Source: Prunella strophiata (taxonomy: Eukaryota > Chordata > Aves > Passeriformes > Prunellidae). From it: a stretch of DNA of 64,000 nt. Numbering within the stretch: the stretch's first letter is position 1; each line of letters begins with the position of its first letter. The notes beneath the pieces are model-generated. The model did not search any database. It worked only from the letters and a program-made list of their open reading frames with translations, and was not told the origin of the DNA. Both the position numbers and the translations under genes were made by a program. This document shows, piece by piece, positions 24,101 through 35,000 of this stretch. Where the stretch lies: assembly GCA_036583965.1 (NCBI GenBank), contig JAZBQD010000017.1, forward strand, positions 22,168,385-22,232,384, given 5' to 3'.

Positions 24101-26986
24101 CCTGGATGTCAAAAGGACCTCTTCAGACATGGAATGCTGAAGACCAAGTTCCAGAGTGCTGGTACTTGTGTAGCCCAGGTCCCCCAGCATACTGAAATCC
24201 CTACAGCAACTCTGTTCAGAAAGAAAAAGTGATGGAATTGCCATAAATGGTTTGAAGAAAAAAGAAACAGCAATACTGCATAGGAATGTAAAACATCACC
24301 CCAAAGAAACATAAAACACCTCTGGTTTGGCCAGATTGACAAACTGAAGGGCTGTGAAATATGTGCTGACTCTGCCCCTAGTGGGCCTCCAGACAAGACC
24401 ACTCTTGAGAAAAATGCCCTAAAACAGTGTGGTCCTTCTCCAGCAGGCTACACCATTGTATCTGTGTTGTTAAAATAGTCTCTGATTCTGTACATACATT
24501 TTTCTTAAATGTCAAGGGCCACTCTCTTAAGGCTCCACCACACTTATGCTGCATGAACATATTTTAAAGCAGATGCAAATGTCCCTATATATTATATTAT
24601 ATTAGTAATATAAGAACTAGGGGGCTCTGAAAAAATACTATTATTACTAGATAATAGTAATTTTGAAGACTTTGTGGCATCAAATGAATATGGGATTTGT
24701 GAAAATTGTTTTTCAGTAGTAAATAATTTGGAGCCTGAGCTAAACTCTTACTTTTGCACTCACTGTTTTGCAGTTACTGACATGGAAATATATCCTTCCA
24801 TGAGAACTAGTTCTAAAAAGTACATTTAATGTGAGTGAACACACAGAATATCCTGGAGATATAGACGTAATTAATGAGATCACTAGTAACATTTAGCACA
24901 GTTCATTAGCTATCTAGACCCAAACAGAGCTGGCTGAATAAGCCAAGCAGTCTGTATATGCAACAAAGTGTGGAGGAAAAATATCTCTCTTGTAGGAGTT
25001 AAGCAGATCTGCAGTGTCTTGAGGACAGTGACTGTAATATACCTTTGCACTCCAATTTGATTCCTTTGCACTAGACCCCATGTCCCAAACTGAAACTTGA
25101 ATGGGACAAGGAATTTATCTCTCCCTGTAATTCTGGTGGGAGACATGAGGCTGCCTGGGTGAAGTAAAATGTGGCAATTCCTTTGGTTGCATTTGTTGCT
25201 TAAACTGGTCACAGGCTGATGCTTTGGGATTTTCAGTAAGGCTGTCTGGAATTCCCATCCTCTGGAAATACTGCTGGAAAAAAACCTGTCCCACTTCTCA
25301 ATAAAAGCTGAAGAAACTAGACACCTTTTGCAGCTAATCTGGGAAAAGAAAAAAAGCAACTGTTGGAACAACACACATAATTTAGAGCTGGCTAAGAGTC
25401 TTTTGGTCTGACAAAAAATTCTCTGATTAAGGTGGAATTTTCTAGAGCAAATCATTCTAGTGGATCATTCTAGGGGACAGTTCCCCACTCGTTTCCCTGT
25501 TAAGATCATGTATCATTCTTTCTTTCTGTATTCAAAATAAAAGCCAAAAATTATTGCACAACCAAACAGAGTGAAAAAAAAGAAACCCTTGAGCCGTGGC
25601 ATTGAGTAAATGTCACCTGAGTCAACAAAGAGTCCAACAGATGGAGGCTTTAACATTGTTTTTTCAAATTCATCAGTAATTTATTTTTAAAGTAATGACC
25701 GTAAATCTTCCTAGAACAGATTGTTATTCTGCCTGTTATGATTCATTAAACCAGTACAGAATGAGATCATTATCATTTAAGTTAGCATTTTTGAGACTGC
25801 CAAATATCCTCCAAGTACTTCCTGCAGCTGGGACTGCAAGAACTGTCCTTGGGGCTGGCAGCCTGCTTGCCATATCCTGGTCCAAGAGCTTCTTGTGCCT
25901 CTGGCTAGCAGCACTGCCGTGCCCACGGGGCCCTGCTTGAGTGGGTTGCTTCACCTGCCCCACAGGCAGCAGCAAAATTGGAAGCTGACTTCAAGCTGCA
26001 AGGCTTGAGAGTCTGTGGAAATAAGCACCTGCAGAGATGCACAGCCATCTCCCTGATGAGCTAGGGCTGGAAAACTCTTCTCCAGAGGTGGACTCTCACC
26101 CACCTCAGCCTGCAGGTGAGCTGGCTGATTACTGGACTGGATTAATTGGACATCAATTAGCAGTCATTGATGCCTCTGGATAAATTGCCTTCTCTTGCAA
26201 ATTCCCACATTGTAAAGCCAAAGGATGCAGCAAGCAGAGTGGAAGCCACAGGAGACAGGTTACCAGAAATAGAGCTTTTCCCTTTTAATTTCTTTTTGGT
26301 ATAATTGCATTATTGAAACAACAATGACATAAGGGACATGATGCAGCAACAGGGAAGACAGAAACAAGTAAAAGCAAAAGAGACAATGACATATTTGTGT
26401 AGGAAAAAGAAAAATGAGCTGGCAGTAAAGGGGAATTCACAAATTACCTGATAAAAAGGCACACAGCCATTCCCTGCCCCCACAACCACTCTGAGAGTTC
26501 TCTGACACACGAAGGACACCAAAAGAAGAAAAAAAAACACCCAAAAAGTCAACATACAAAAAACAAACCACCACCCCAAATTACAGCAATTACTTGATCA
26601 GGGCATTTTCACTTCCTACTCTGTGAGAGAGAAATTCCCCAGGTCATCTGACTGCTGTTGAAACTACACCAGGAAGAGGAGCAGCACCAGTCAACAAGTG
26701 CAGGGCGTTCTCTGGCTCTACAAAAGCCTCCATGTGTGAGCCAGAGCTCAGAGCAGCGCAGGGATGTGCAGGTGTGTGTACACATAGCAAGGTGAGCTGC
26801 AAATATCCTGCCAGCCAGATCATCTCTTGCACAACTCTCCGGTCCTGTGCAGCCTGGCAGATCTTTCGCTGCTCGTTTCCAAACATGCCTCCAGAGCAGA
26901 GCTTCTGAGGAGCTGTTTCCTCATGTGCTGTTTCCTCAAACGTTGCTGAAAGCAGCTCTCTCCAAGAAGAGGTGGTGGCTAGCAGC
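15179..26986. other. intergenic, no gene recognised
   Basis: Nearly 12 kb between the AKAP2-like 3' end and the SLC46A2 start. Several open frames of 180-230 codons occur at 15.3-16.0, 17.2-18.0, 20.6-21.2 and 24.9-25.5 kb. They overlap frames on the other strand, match no family I know and lack splice context. A 16-bp perfect tandem repeat is at 23106-23137, and AT-rich palindromes are near 24586-24662. The proximal promoter and 5'UTR of SLC46A2 should lie at the right end, but no clear TATA box positions it. Confidence 0.6.
23106..23137 (+). repeat. 16-bp perfect tandem duplication
   Basis: The unit caaatccctcctccag occurs twice back to back without mismatch. It is a small local duplication in intergenic DNA. 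Confidence 0.9.
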
Positions 26987-28046
26987 ATGGCGGGAATAAT
27001 GGCAGTGAGGACATGGATTGAGCCAGTGGTCGCAGGTTCCCAAGTGGCCAGTGCCTTCTACGACACAGCACTGCTGCTGGTAGTGAAGAACTACTACAAC
27101 CAGACCAACAGCACTGCTCCCTCCCACGTCCTGGAAGATGCTCAGCAGAAAGCTGTATCTAATTTTTATATCATCTACAACCTAGTTCTGGGCCTGAGCC
27201 CACTGGTGTCAGCCTATGGCTTGTCCAAGCTGGGGGACAGGATACATCGCAAGATCCCCATCTGCTTCCCTCTTCTTGGTTATTTGGGCTCCAAAACTCT
27301 CCTGCTGCTCCTGATTCTGCTGGGCTGGCCAGTGGAGGTGATGTATGGGGCTGCTGCCTTCAACGGGCTGACAGGAGGCTTCACCACATTTTGGGCAGGC
27401 ATCATGGCTCTGGGATCCCTGGGGTCCTCTGAGAGCAAGAGGTCTCTGCGGCTCATCATTATCGAGCTGGTGTACGGCCTCGCTGGCTTTCTGGGAAGCA
27501 TGGCATCCGGCTACCTCTTCGTTGGCTTCAGTGACCGCTATCGAGAAGGCACCGTGCTGGTGTGCTGCAGCATTGCTTGCTATGCCTTCTGTCTCCTCTA
27601 CAGCATTTTCGTCCTCACAGTCCCCAAGCCAGCAGCTTCCTGCCCAGCTAAAGCCAAGAGTGCAGAGGAGGTGGGTGGTCAGCTACCAGAAGCAGTGGTA
27701 GCAGGGAGCTCCCAGCCTTCAGAGAGCACCATCTCCACTCCAGTGTCACCCTCAAAACTCATCATCATCCTGCTGTTTGTGGCAGCAATCCTCTATGACC
27801 TGGCTGTGGTTGGTGCAATGAATGTACTCCCACTGTTCTTGCTCAGGGAACCTTTAAGCTGGAATGCTGTGGAGATTGGCCACGGCAATGCTGCTGGGTA
27901 CGTGATCTTCATTACCAGTTTCCTAGGGGTACTTGTGTTCTCCAGATACCTGAGGGATATTACCATGATCATGATCGGAGTAGCATCGTTCAGTGCTGGC
28001 ATCCTCATCATGGCCTTCGTGCAGTGGACATTCCTGTTCTACATTG
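26987..28046 (+). CDS. SLC46A2: SLC46A2 exon 1
   Basis: This large exon encodes residues 1-353 plus one base of codon 354. It covers the first transmembrane half, the central loop and about three spans of the second half. It ends FLFYI then g before the donor gtgagt. The frame stays open 37 codons into the intron to a stop ending at 28159, so an unspliced transcript would give a truncated protein. Confidence 0.95.
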
Positions 28047-28984
28047 GTGAGTTGAACAGCCACTCACATGAGCAAATACACACTGAGAAAGGGGTGTTTC
28101 AACATCACTGGAAGAGCTTTTTGCTATGCATCGTGACAAGTTTGCAAGCAGGGAGCTAGGCAGATCATCACAGGAGCAATTTGCAAGAAAGCATTCTTAT
28201 TATTCCTCTTTCCCCACATCTCCCTTAGTACTCTTAAGACTCAGCACTCTACAATATCCTGAGGAGGCATACACCTCTGCCAAGGATTAATTTAAGGCTC
28301 ATTGACTTGTAATTCATCAGTTGTTTACAGATTTGAACAGTGTTCACACACTGGGCGACTGGGAATTGTTGCTGACTCCCTGTAGTAGTAGGACAGCATC
28401 ACTGCAGCAATAAGAAGCACTTGCTTCCTCTGAGGCAAGGCTACAACAGAAGCAAAATGGCAAAGGCTTCCTATTATGTGAAAGTCTTAAGATGTGATTT
28501 ATTTTTGTCATAGGAAGGCACTTACAGCTAATGGGTTAATGAAACATTGGCGGTGTAAAGTATCACAATAATGTAGTTTAAAAATCTCACACTGTTACAT
28601 AAGTTACTAAGGGACAGGTAACAGGTAATAGATGGGGCAGCATCCCATGATAAAGAAAAGGCAAGTTTACTTTTGGGAGCTAACCTGTGATGAAAAACAA
28701 AATCCAAGAACTGCATTCATTGTGTCAGAGCTATCTCACAGAGTATCTTGTCTATTGCATGGCTTTAAGGTTTTGCTTCTCAAAGTGAGAAAGACACTGT
28801 AGATAAATGTCCTGAAGTGATTTTTCTGTCTGTCCCTACAGGGAATGGGAAATTGAAAATTAAACAAAGTTGTTCTAAAGGGGAAGATGATAGGATATTG
28901 TATTTGTGTACTAAGCCAAACACTGAGTGAAAATTTTAAGAGATCATGTTTGTTTAGCCAATCAAACTGAGGGATAAAATATTT

Positions 28985-29016
<32 letters not shown>

Positions 29017-32000
29017 GTTTGCTTAATAATTCAGCTCATCTTCATCCTGAAGACATGCTGCTATGCAGTGTGTAGGATGCTTACTCCCTGCATTGCAGAA
29101 ACACCTTGGTACACCAGACATGGACCAAGTCTTCACTGAGGCTGGTTCTGCTGATAGGAAGGTAATTCCAGCTCCCTATAAATTTTCACGGTAGAGACAG
29201 CCTAGAATACTGCAAGCCAGAAGCACCGAGATACAAGACAGATGTAGTGTTATAAAAGCACTGTTCCTATCAAGGCTGTGTATCACAGGGGGCTCTCTGC
29301 ATGTTAAAACTTAAATGATGATTCCTCACGATCTCAAAGGAGAGTGAGGATCCCATCTATGCTGTGATGTCTGGCTGAGAACAAGAGCCTGTGTCTAGTT
29401 TGGGCAAAGTACCTCTGAAAATGGGAGAAAGAGGTGGCTTACCTGCCTTGGATGAAGTGGGGACCCACCTCTTTTTAGCACTCAAGGGATGAGAAAAGGT
29501 GAAGCAAGGCGCCTGCCCAAGCCAGAGGCATGTAATCTTCAAAAGCAGTGGTTGTGTTGGGTCACAAAGAGCAGGTACTGGTGATAACTCAAAATTCATT
29601 GCATTACAGCACGGGCAGTGATGCTCTTTGCCCTCATCCCCTTACCAACCATCAGGTCCATGTTGTCCAAGCATGTTGAAGGATCATCCTATGGTGAGTA
29701 TTTTGGTTACCTTACCAACCAAAACACCCTGAAATCCCTTTATTCAGCCTAGAATACTATGAGAAAGGTAAGTTATTGCTGCAATCTGTGCTTTGTGTAA
29801 TAATACCAGAACGAATGATACCACAAACAGGAAGGGAGAAGCGGAGAAACTTGCTGGACAAGATTCTCACATCCAATCTTCTTGTCCTTGGTTGCATCAT
29901 CATTTATCGACAGAATTTTCCACACATACTTCAAATGATTACAATCAGTGCATAGTTCAAAGGTGGGGAAAATAGCTGAGGTGCTGCTCAAAAACACAGC
30001 ACTGCACAGAGAACTAAGAAAAACAGAACATTGAGCTGAAGCACTGTTTTATTCACACCATTTATATCTGGCTTCTTTTACTTCCAGTTTTTGGAAGGAT
30101 GGATTATTTTCATCTTTTTTTTCAGTTATACTCTCTAAACATTTCTTCAGGTGTTTGGCAGTTTGTTCCTGTCACACCTGATTTAACTATAAAGAATAAT
30201 TTTTGCATAAAAATTGACCCTTCTTGGAACAGCAGCTGGAATTCTTTTCCATTAAAATACATATTAAAAATTAGTAAAATGTATTTTACAGCAGCATATT
30301 GAGGCCTACCATTTTTACCCCAATGAGCTAGATTTAGACACAAGATACAGGACTGGCCATTCATTCAAACAGCACCACAGGCCCAGAACTGCTCATACCT
30401 CCTCCAAACATGTTTCTTTGCATCCTTCACATCCTTTTCCTTTCTGCCATATGAATACAACACTGTTCTGTCACCAGTTCATTCTTACTGCTTGTGCTCC
30501 CTCAACATCCACCATAGCAAAATCATCTACCTGCCACAAACAGCACAGCTCACACCCCAAATTAAACACTTAACTCAAATGTTTTTAACCTCCACCTTGA
30601 GCCGTAGGGGCTGCACATGACAATGGCATCAGTCCAGACCTCGAGTAGGACCCTGCAGCAGAGCAGCACCTGCCTTCTGGTTGCATTTTCATCTCCTTAG
30701 CTGGTGGCTTCTGGTGCTGAGCGGCTGCAGAAGGCTACCAGGACAGCAAGCTCAGCACACACAGCCCTGGCCTTGCCCCCAGTCTGCAAGTCCCAGCACA
30801 GCTGGGCTACTTCCCTTTTACCCATTTATCATGACAGAAACCCTTCAGTAAAGAGTGGCTTCAACTAGAATCCAGTTTCTGCCTGTCTTCCACATGAAAT
30901 ATCATACAAATCACACACACATCCCCATTTCAGGCATTATTGCAGTTTGAACCCTGTGAACCACTCTTCTGGCCTAGGCCAGAAGCAGACACTGACTAAA
31001 ATTTCTCCTGTCCTGAAGATGTCAGGTCTAGACTATTTTTCTACCTCTAGGAAAAGGAGCACTTATTGACCAGTTTACTGCCGCTCTTACACGTTGCTAC
31101 TTTTATATGTAGACTGTTTAGGCAGACAGTTTTCCAACTGAATCTTTTGTCCAACACCTAAAAGAAGGAAAAATCCTTTAATTGTGGTCTAGAACAGAAG
31201 CAGATACAAGCTCATGCCATCAGGTGTTAGTGGAGCAATGACTACACAATTGTGATCCCGGATTTGTCTGGGAGATACCACAGCTGGTTTGTTAATCTCC
31301 AGCAACAAACTATGTTCTTGTCTTACAGGTAAGGTGTTTGTCCTGCTGCAGCTGTCTTTAGTCACCACGGGAGTAGTGACATCCACAGTCTTCAACAAGA
31401 TCTATCAGAACACACTGGACTGGTACAGCGGCTTCTGCTTCATTTTGTCTTTTCTGGTTGGCTGCCTGAGTCTCCTCCCTTTAAGGTAAGAAATGGGAAA
31501 GATTTTGTGCAAAAGGACAGGCTGTATTTTCTGTGTACTTCCTGATTCTAGGTCTAAAGTTTATAATACAGATAGGTGTCATGGTTTGACACTGGCACAA
31601 TGCCAGTGCCCCCATGAAAATGTATTTCCTTCAATTAAATCTTGTGAGATGGGATTAGGAACAGAGCAGAGCAGGCCCAACTTTTGAAATACAGGAAAAG
31701 TTTATTAATTTACAACTACAATAGAAACACACACACTTGGAAATGAAAACCTTTGAAACATTCCTCCTCCCTCCCCAAAAATAATCCACTACAATACATG
31801 ACATTAACACTTTAGATGTACAATCCAGTAACCACTCCACCTTTTGGGTAATCAACCCTCAATCCATCAACCACCCCTCAAACACTCAAGTCCCAGTCCA
31901 TTAAGGAGAGAGGAGTCCCTCCTGTACCACAGGGTTCCCTGGAAACACAACTGACGCCTCTTTCGTTTCCATGCTACTTAAGAGACAGTCCACCATTGTG

Positions 32001-35000
32001 ATTCTTCCCTTCCTTCTATGCCCAGTGCTCTCACCACTGCGCATAGACCAGCACTGCCTTTAGGGTTTCCCTTTTAAGAATGCAACACCCATTTCCAAGA
32101 AAGCCACAGTCCTCACTATGCGGGACACTTGTCCCCCCCATATTTTTTACCCCCTGGGGCCGAGGGGTCTCCACAGCTGAGACCTTCCTTGAATCTAAGC
32201 AATTGCCTCCCCCTAAAATACAGTTCCTGTGTTACAAAAGAAAGAAACACGGGTTCCATCTGTGGCTATACAAGGAAAGAGTCCAGCCAACAGCCACTCC
32301 TCCGTCTCCTCCCACCTAGGATTCTTCCCATCTTCTAGCATCCTTCACTTCCTCAGGTCTTTAATACACTTGTCCATTTCCATCTACTTCAGGTCTGTCT
32401 CTCTTCAGATCCAAAAAGGAGGATTTATGTTCAAGAGTTCTCATTGTCCAAGGAAAGGGTTAAAAAACCTCAGGGTTATGCCGGCTCTTCTCGGGACGGG
32501 ACTCCTTCAGCTGAACGGCTGGATGCTGGGCACCTTCTCCTCACAGCCCCCCCCTTCTCCTTCTTGGCTTGCAGTCAAGCAGCCTCTCTCTCTTCCCGGG
32601 ATGGGGTGAGGGGGGGGGGGGGGGTTACCCGAAGCAGCTGCCTGCCCAAGGCCAGGCACCTCCTCTCACCTCTTCTCTGCCGGCGGAGGCTGCCCTCTCT
32701 CTCTCTGCCTCTGGCTCTGTATCTTGGGATAGCAGAAACCTCCCAGCTGCCGGCCCAAGGCCAGGGCACCTTCTCCCACTCCTTCTCTGCTGGCAGCAGC
32801 TGCTCTCTCTCTCTCTCCGGCTCTGCCTCCCCCCCCGTTCTCGGACTGCCCGACACAATCTTTGTTCTTTTCCACCCCTCCATCCTCCGTGCTGACAGGA
32901 GCCCGACTTCCCGGCTCACCTCCCTCCTCCCGGAGCTTCCAGCACACCTAGGCCAGGCCACATGGCCTCCCCTCCCCCATCCAGCCCGGCGTGGGCTGGA
33001 GGGGGAGGTCTGCACTCCTCGCTGACCGGAAGGAAAGAGAGAGTCCCCCGGGAAATCTCGGCTTTTTAACCCCTTTGTGTTCTCAGAGGCGGATCCAAAA
33101 CTTTAGTGGCCACCCCAGGTGTCAATATCCAAACTTATTTCTAATTGGTTTTTTGGCCACAGCTTCCTGAAAACCTCATTTCCTGTTAACCCAGGACATT
33201 CCACCCCTCGCCTCTGAGAACACACTTATCTAAAATTATTATCAAAATAACATTTAACCCACTTCTATCTAAGACAATGACTTACACTGAACCTTCACCC
33301 CTGGATTTTTAACCATAAATCTACTTTAAGACCTAATACATGCTTTGCTCTTATTCCTTTTTGATCCCATCTCACAATTTCCTTCTTATCATGTTGTCAT
33401 CTACCCAGAATTCGATTTCCCGGTCAGGGAACCAAAAATGTCATGGTTTGACACTGGCACAATGCCAGTGCCCCCATGAAAATGTATTTCCTTCAATTAA
33501 ATCTTGTGAGATGGGATTAGGAACAGAGCAGAGCAGGCCCAACTTTTGAAATACAGGAAAAGTTTATTAATTTACAACTACAATAGAAACACACACACTT
33601 GGAAATGAAAACCTTTGAAACATTCCTCCTCCCTCCCCAAAAATAATCCACTACAATACATGACATTAACACTTTAGATGTACAATCCAGTAACCACTCC
33701 ACCTTTTGGGTAATCAACCCTCAATCCATCAACCACCCCTCAAACACTCAAGTCCCAGTCCATTAAGGAGAGAGGAGTCCCTCCTGTACCACAGGGTTCC
33801 CTGGAAACACAACTGACGCCTCTTTCGTTTCCATGCTACTTAAGAGACAGTCCACCATTGTGATTCTTCCCTTCCTTCTATGCCCAGTGCTCTCACCACT
33901 GCGCATAGACCAGCACTGCCTTTAGGGTTTCCCTTTTAAGAATGCAACACCCATTTCCAAGAAAGCCACAGTCCTCACTATGCGGGACACTTGTCCCCCC
34001 CATATTTTTTACCCCCTGGGGCCGAGGGGTCTCCACAGCTGAGACCTTCCTTGAATCTAAGCAATTGCCTCCCCCTAAAATACAGTTCCTGTGTTACAAA
34101 AGAAAGAAACACGGGTTCCATCTGTGGCTATACAAGGAAAGAGTCCAGCCAACAGCCACTCCTCCGTCTCCTCCCACCTAGGATTCTTCCCATCTTCTAG
34201 CATCCTTCACTTCCTCAGGTCTTTAATACACTTGTCCATTTCCATCTACTTCAGGTCTGTCTCTCTTCAGATCCAAAAAGGAGGATTTATGTTCAAGAGT
34301 TCTCATTGTCCAAGGAAAGGGTTAAAAAACCTCAGGGTTATGCCGGCTCTTCTCGGGACGGGACTCCTTCAGCTGAACGGCTGGATGCTGGGCACCTTCT
34401 CCTCACAGCCCCCCCCTTCTCCTTCTTGGCTTGCAGTCAAGCAGCCTCTCTCTCTTCCCGGGATGGGGTGAGGGGGGGGGGGGGGGTTACCCGAAGCAGC
34501 TGCCTGCCCAAGGCCAGGCACCTCCTCTCACCTCTTCTCTGCCGGCGGAGGCTGCCCTCTCTCTCTCTGCCTCTGGCTCTGTATCTTGGGATAGCAGAAA
34601 CCTCCCAGCTGCCGGCCCAAGGCCAGGGCACCTTCTCCCACTCCTTCTCTGCTGGCAGCAGCTGCTCTCTCTCTCTCTCCGGCTCTGCCTCCCCCCCCGT
34701 TCTCGGACTGCCCGACACAATCTTTGTTCTTTTCCACCCCTCCATCCTCCGTGCTGACAGGAGCCCGACTTCCCGGCTCACCTCCCTCCTCCCGGAGCTT
34801 CCAGCACACCTAGGCCAGGCCACATGGCCTCCCCTCCCCCATCCAGCCCGGCGTGGGCTGGAGGGGGAGGTCTGCACTCCTCGCTGACCGGAAGGAAAGA
34901 GAGAGTCCCCCGGGAAATCTCGGCTTTTTAACCCCTTTGTGTTCTCAGAGGCGGATCCAAAACTTTAGTGGCCACCCCAGGTGTCAATATCCAAACTTAT

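Larger units (their letters stand above)
31577..33198 (-). repeat. LTR, left copy (3' LTR of the element)
   Basis: This copy is 1622 bp, TG...CA-bounded and indistinguishable by eye from the copy 1862 bp downstream. On the minus strand it has a TTAAAA-type box near 33070-33061 and AATAAA at 31706-31701, about 124 bp from its end. It is rich in CT tracts, with a G14-like run near 32610-32624. Open frames inside are low-complexity and lack ATG starts at the listed ends, so I do not call them genes. Confidence 0.93.
33199..33438 (-). other. 240-bp internal region of the LTR element
   Basis: It contains only the primer-binding site at its right end, a polypurine tract at its left end and about 200 bp of AT-rich sequence between. 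There is no protein-coding potential, comparable to TRIM/LARD-type or internally deleted proviruses. It includes a 16-bp segment (33209-33224) that is the reverse complement of an LTR segment at 33076-33091. Confidence 0.88.

Noticed and set aside
24910..25455. 181-codon minus-strand frame
   Set aside because: Hydrophobic and low-complexity stretches but no family resemblance; no evidence of a gene.
28047..28159. SLC46A2 as a single-exon 390-residue gene
   Set aside because: The downstream exons match the family C-terminal half in correct phase with good splice sites, so the readthrough is intronic.
32575..33015. 146-codon minus-strand and 193-codon plus-strand frames in the left LTR, repeated in the right LTR
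   Set aside because: They start at non-ATG codons, are Arg/Glu/Ser-biased from CT/GA-rich simple sequence and show no retroviral domain. Their duplication only reflects the two LTRs.
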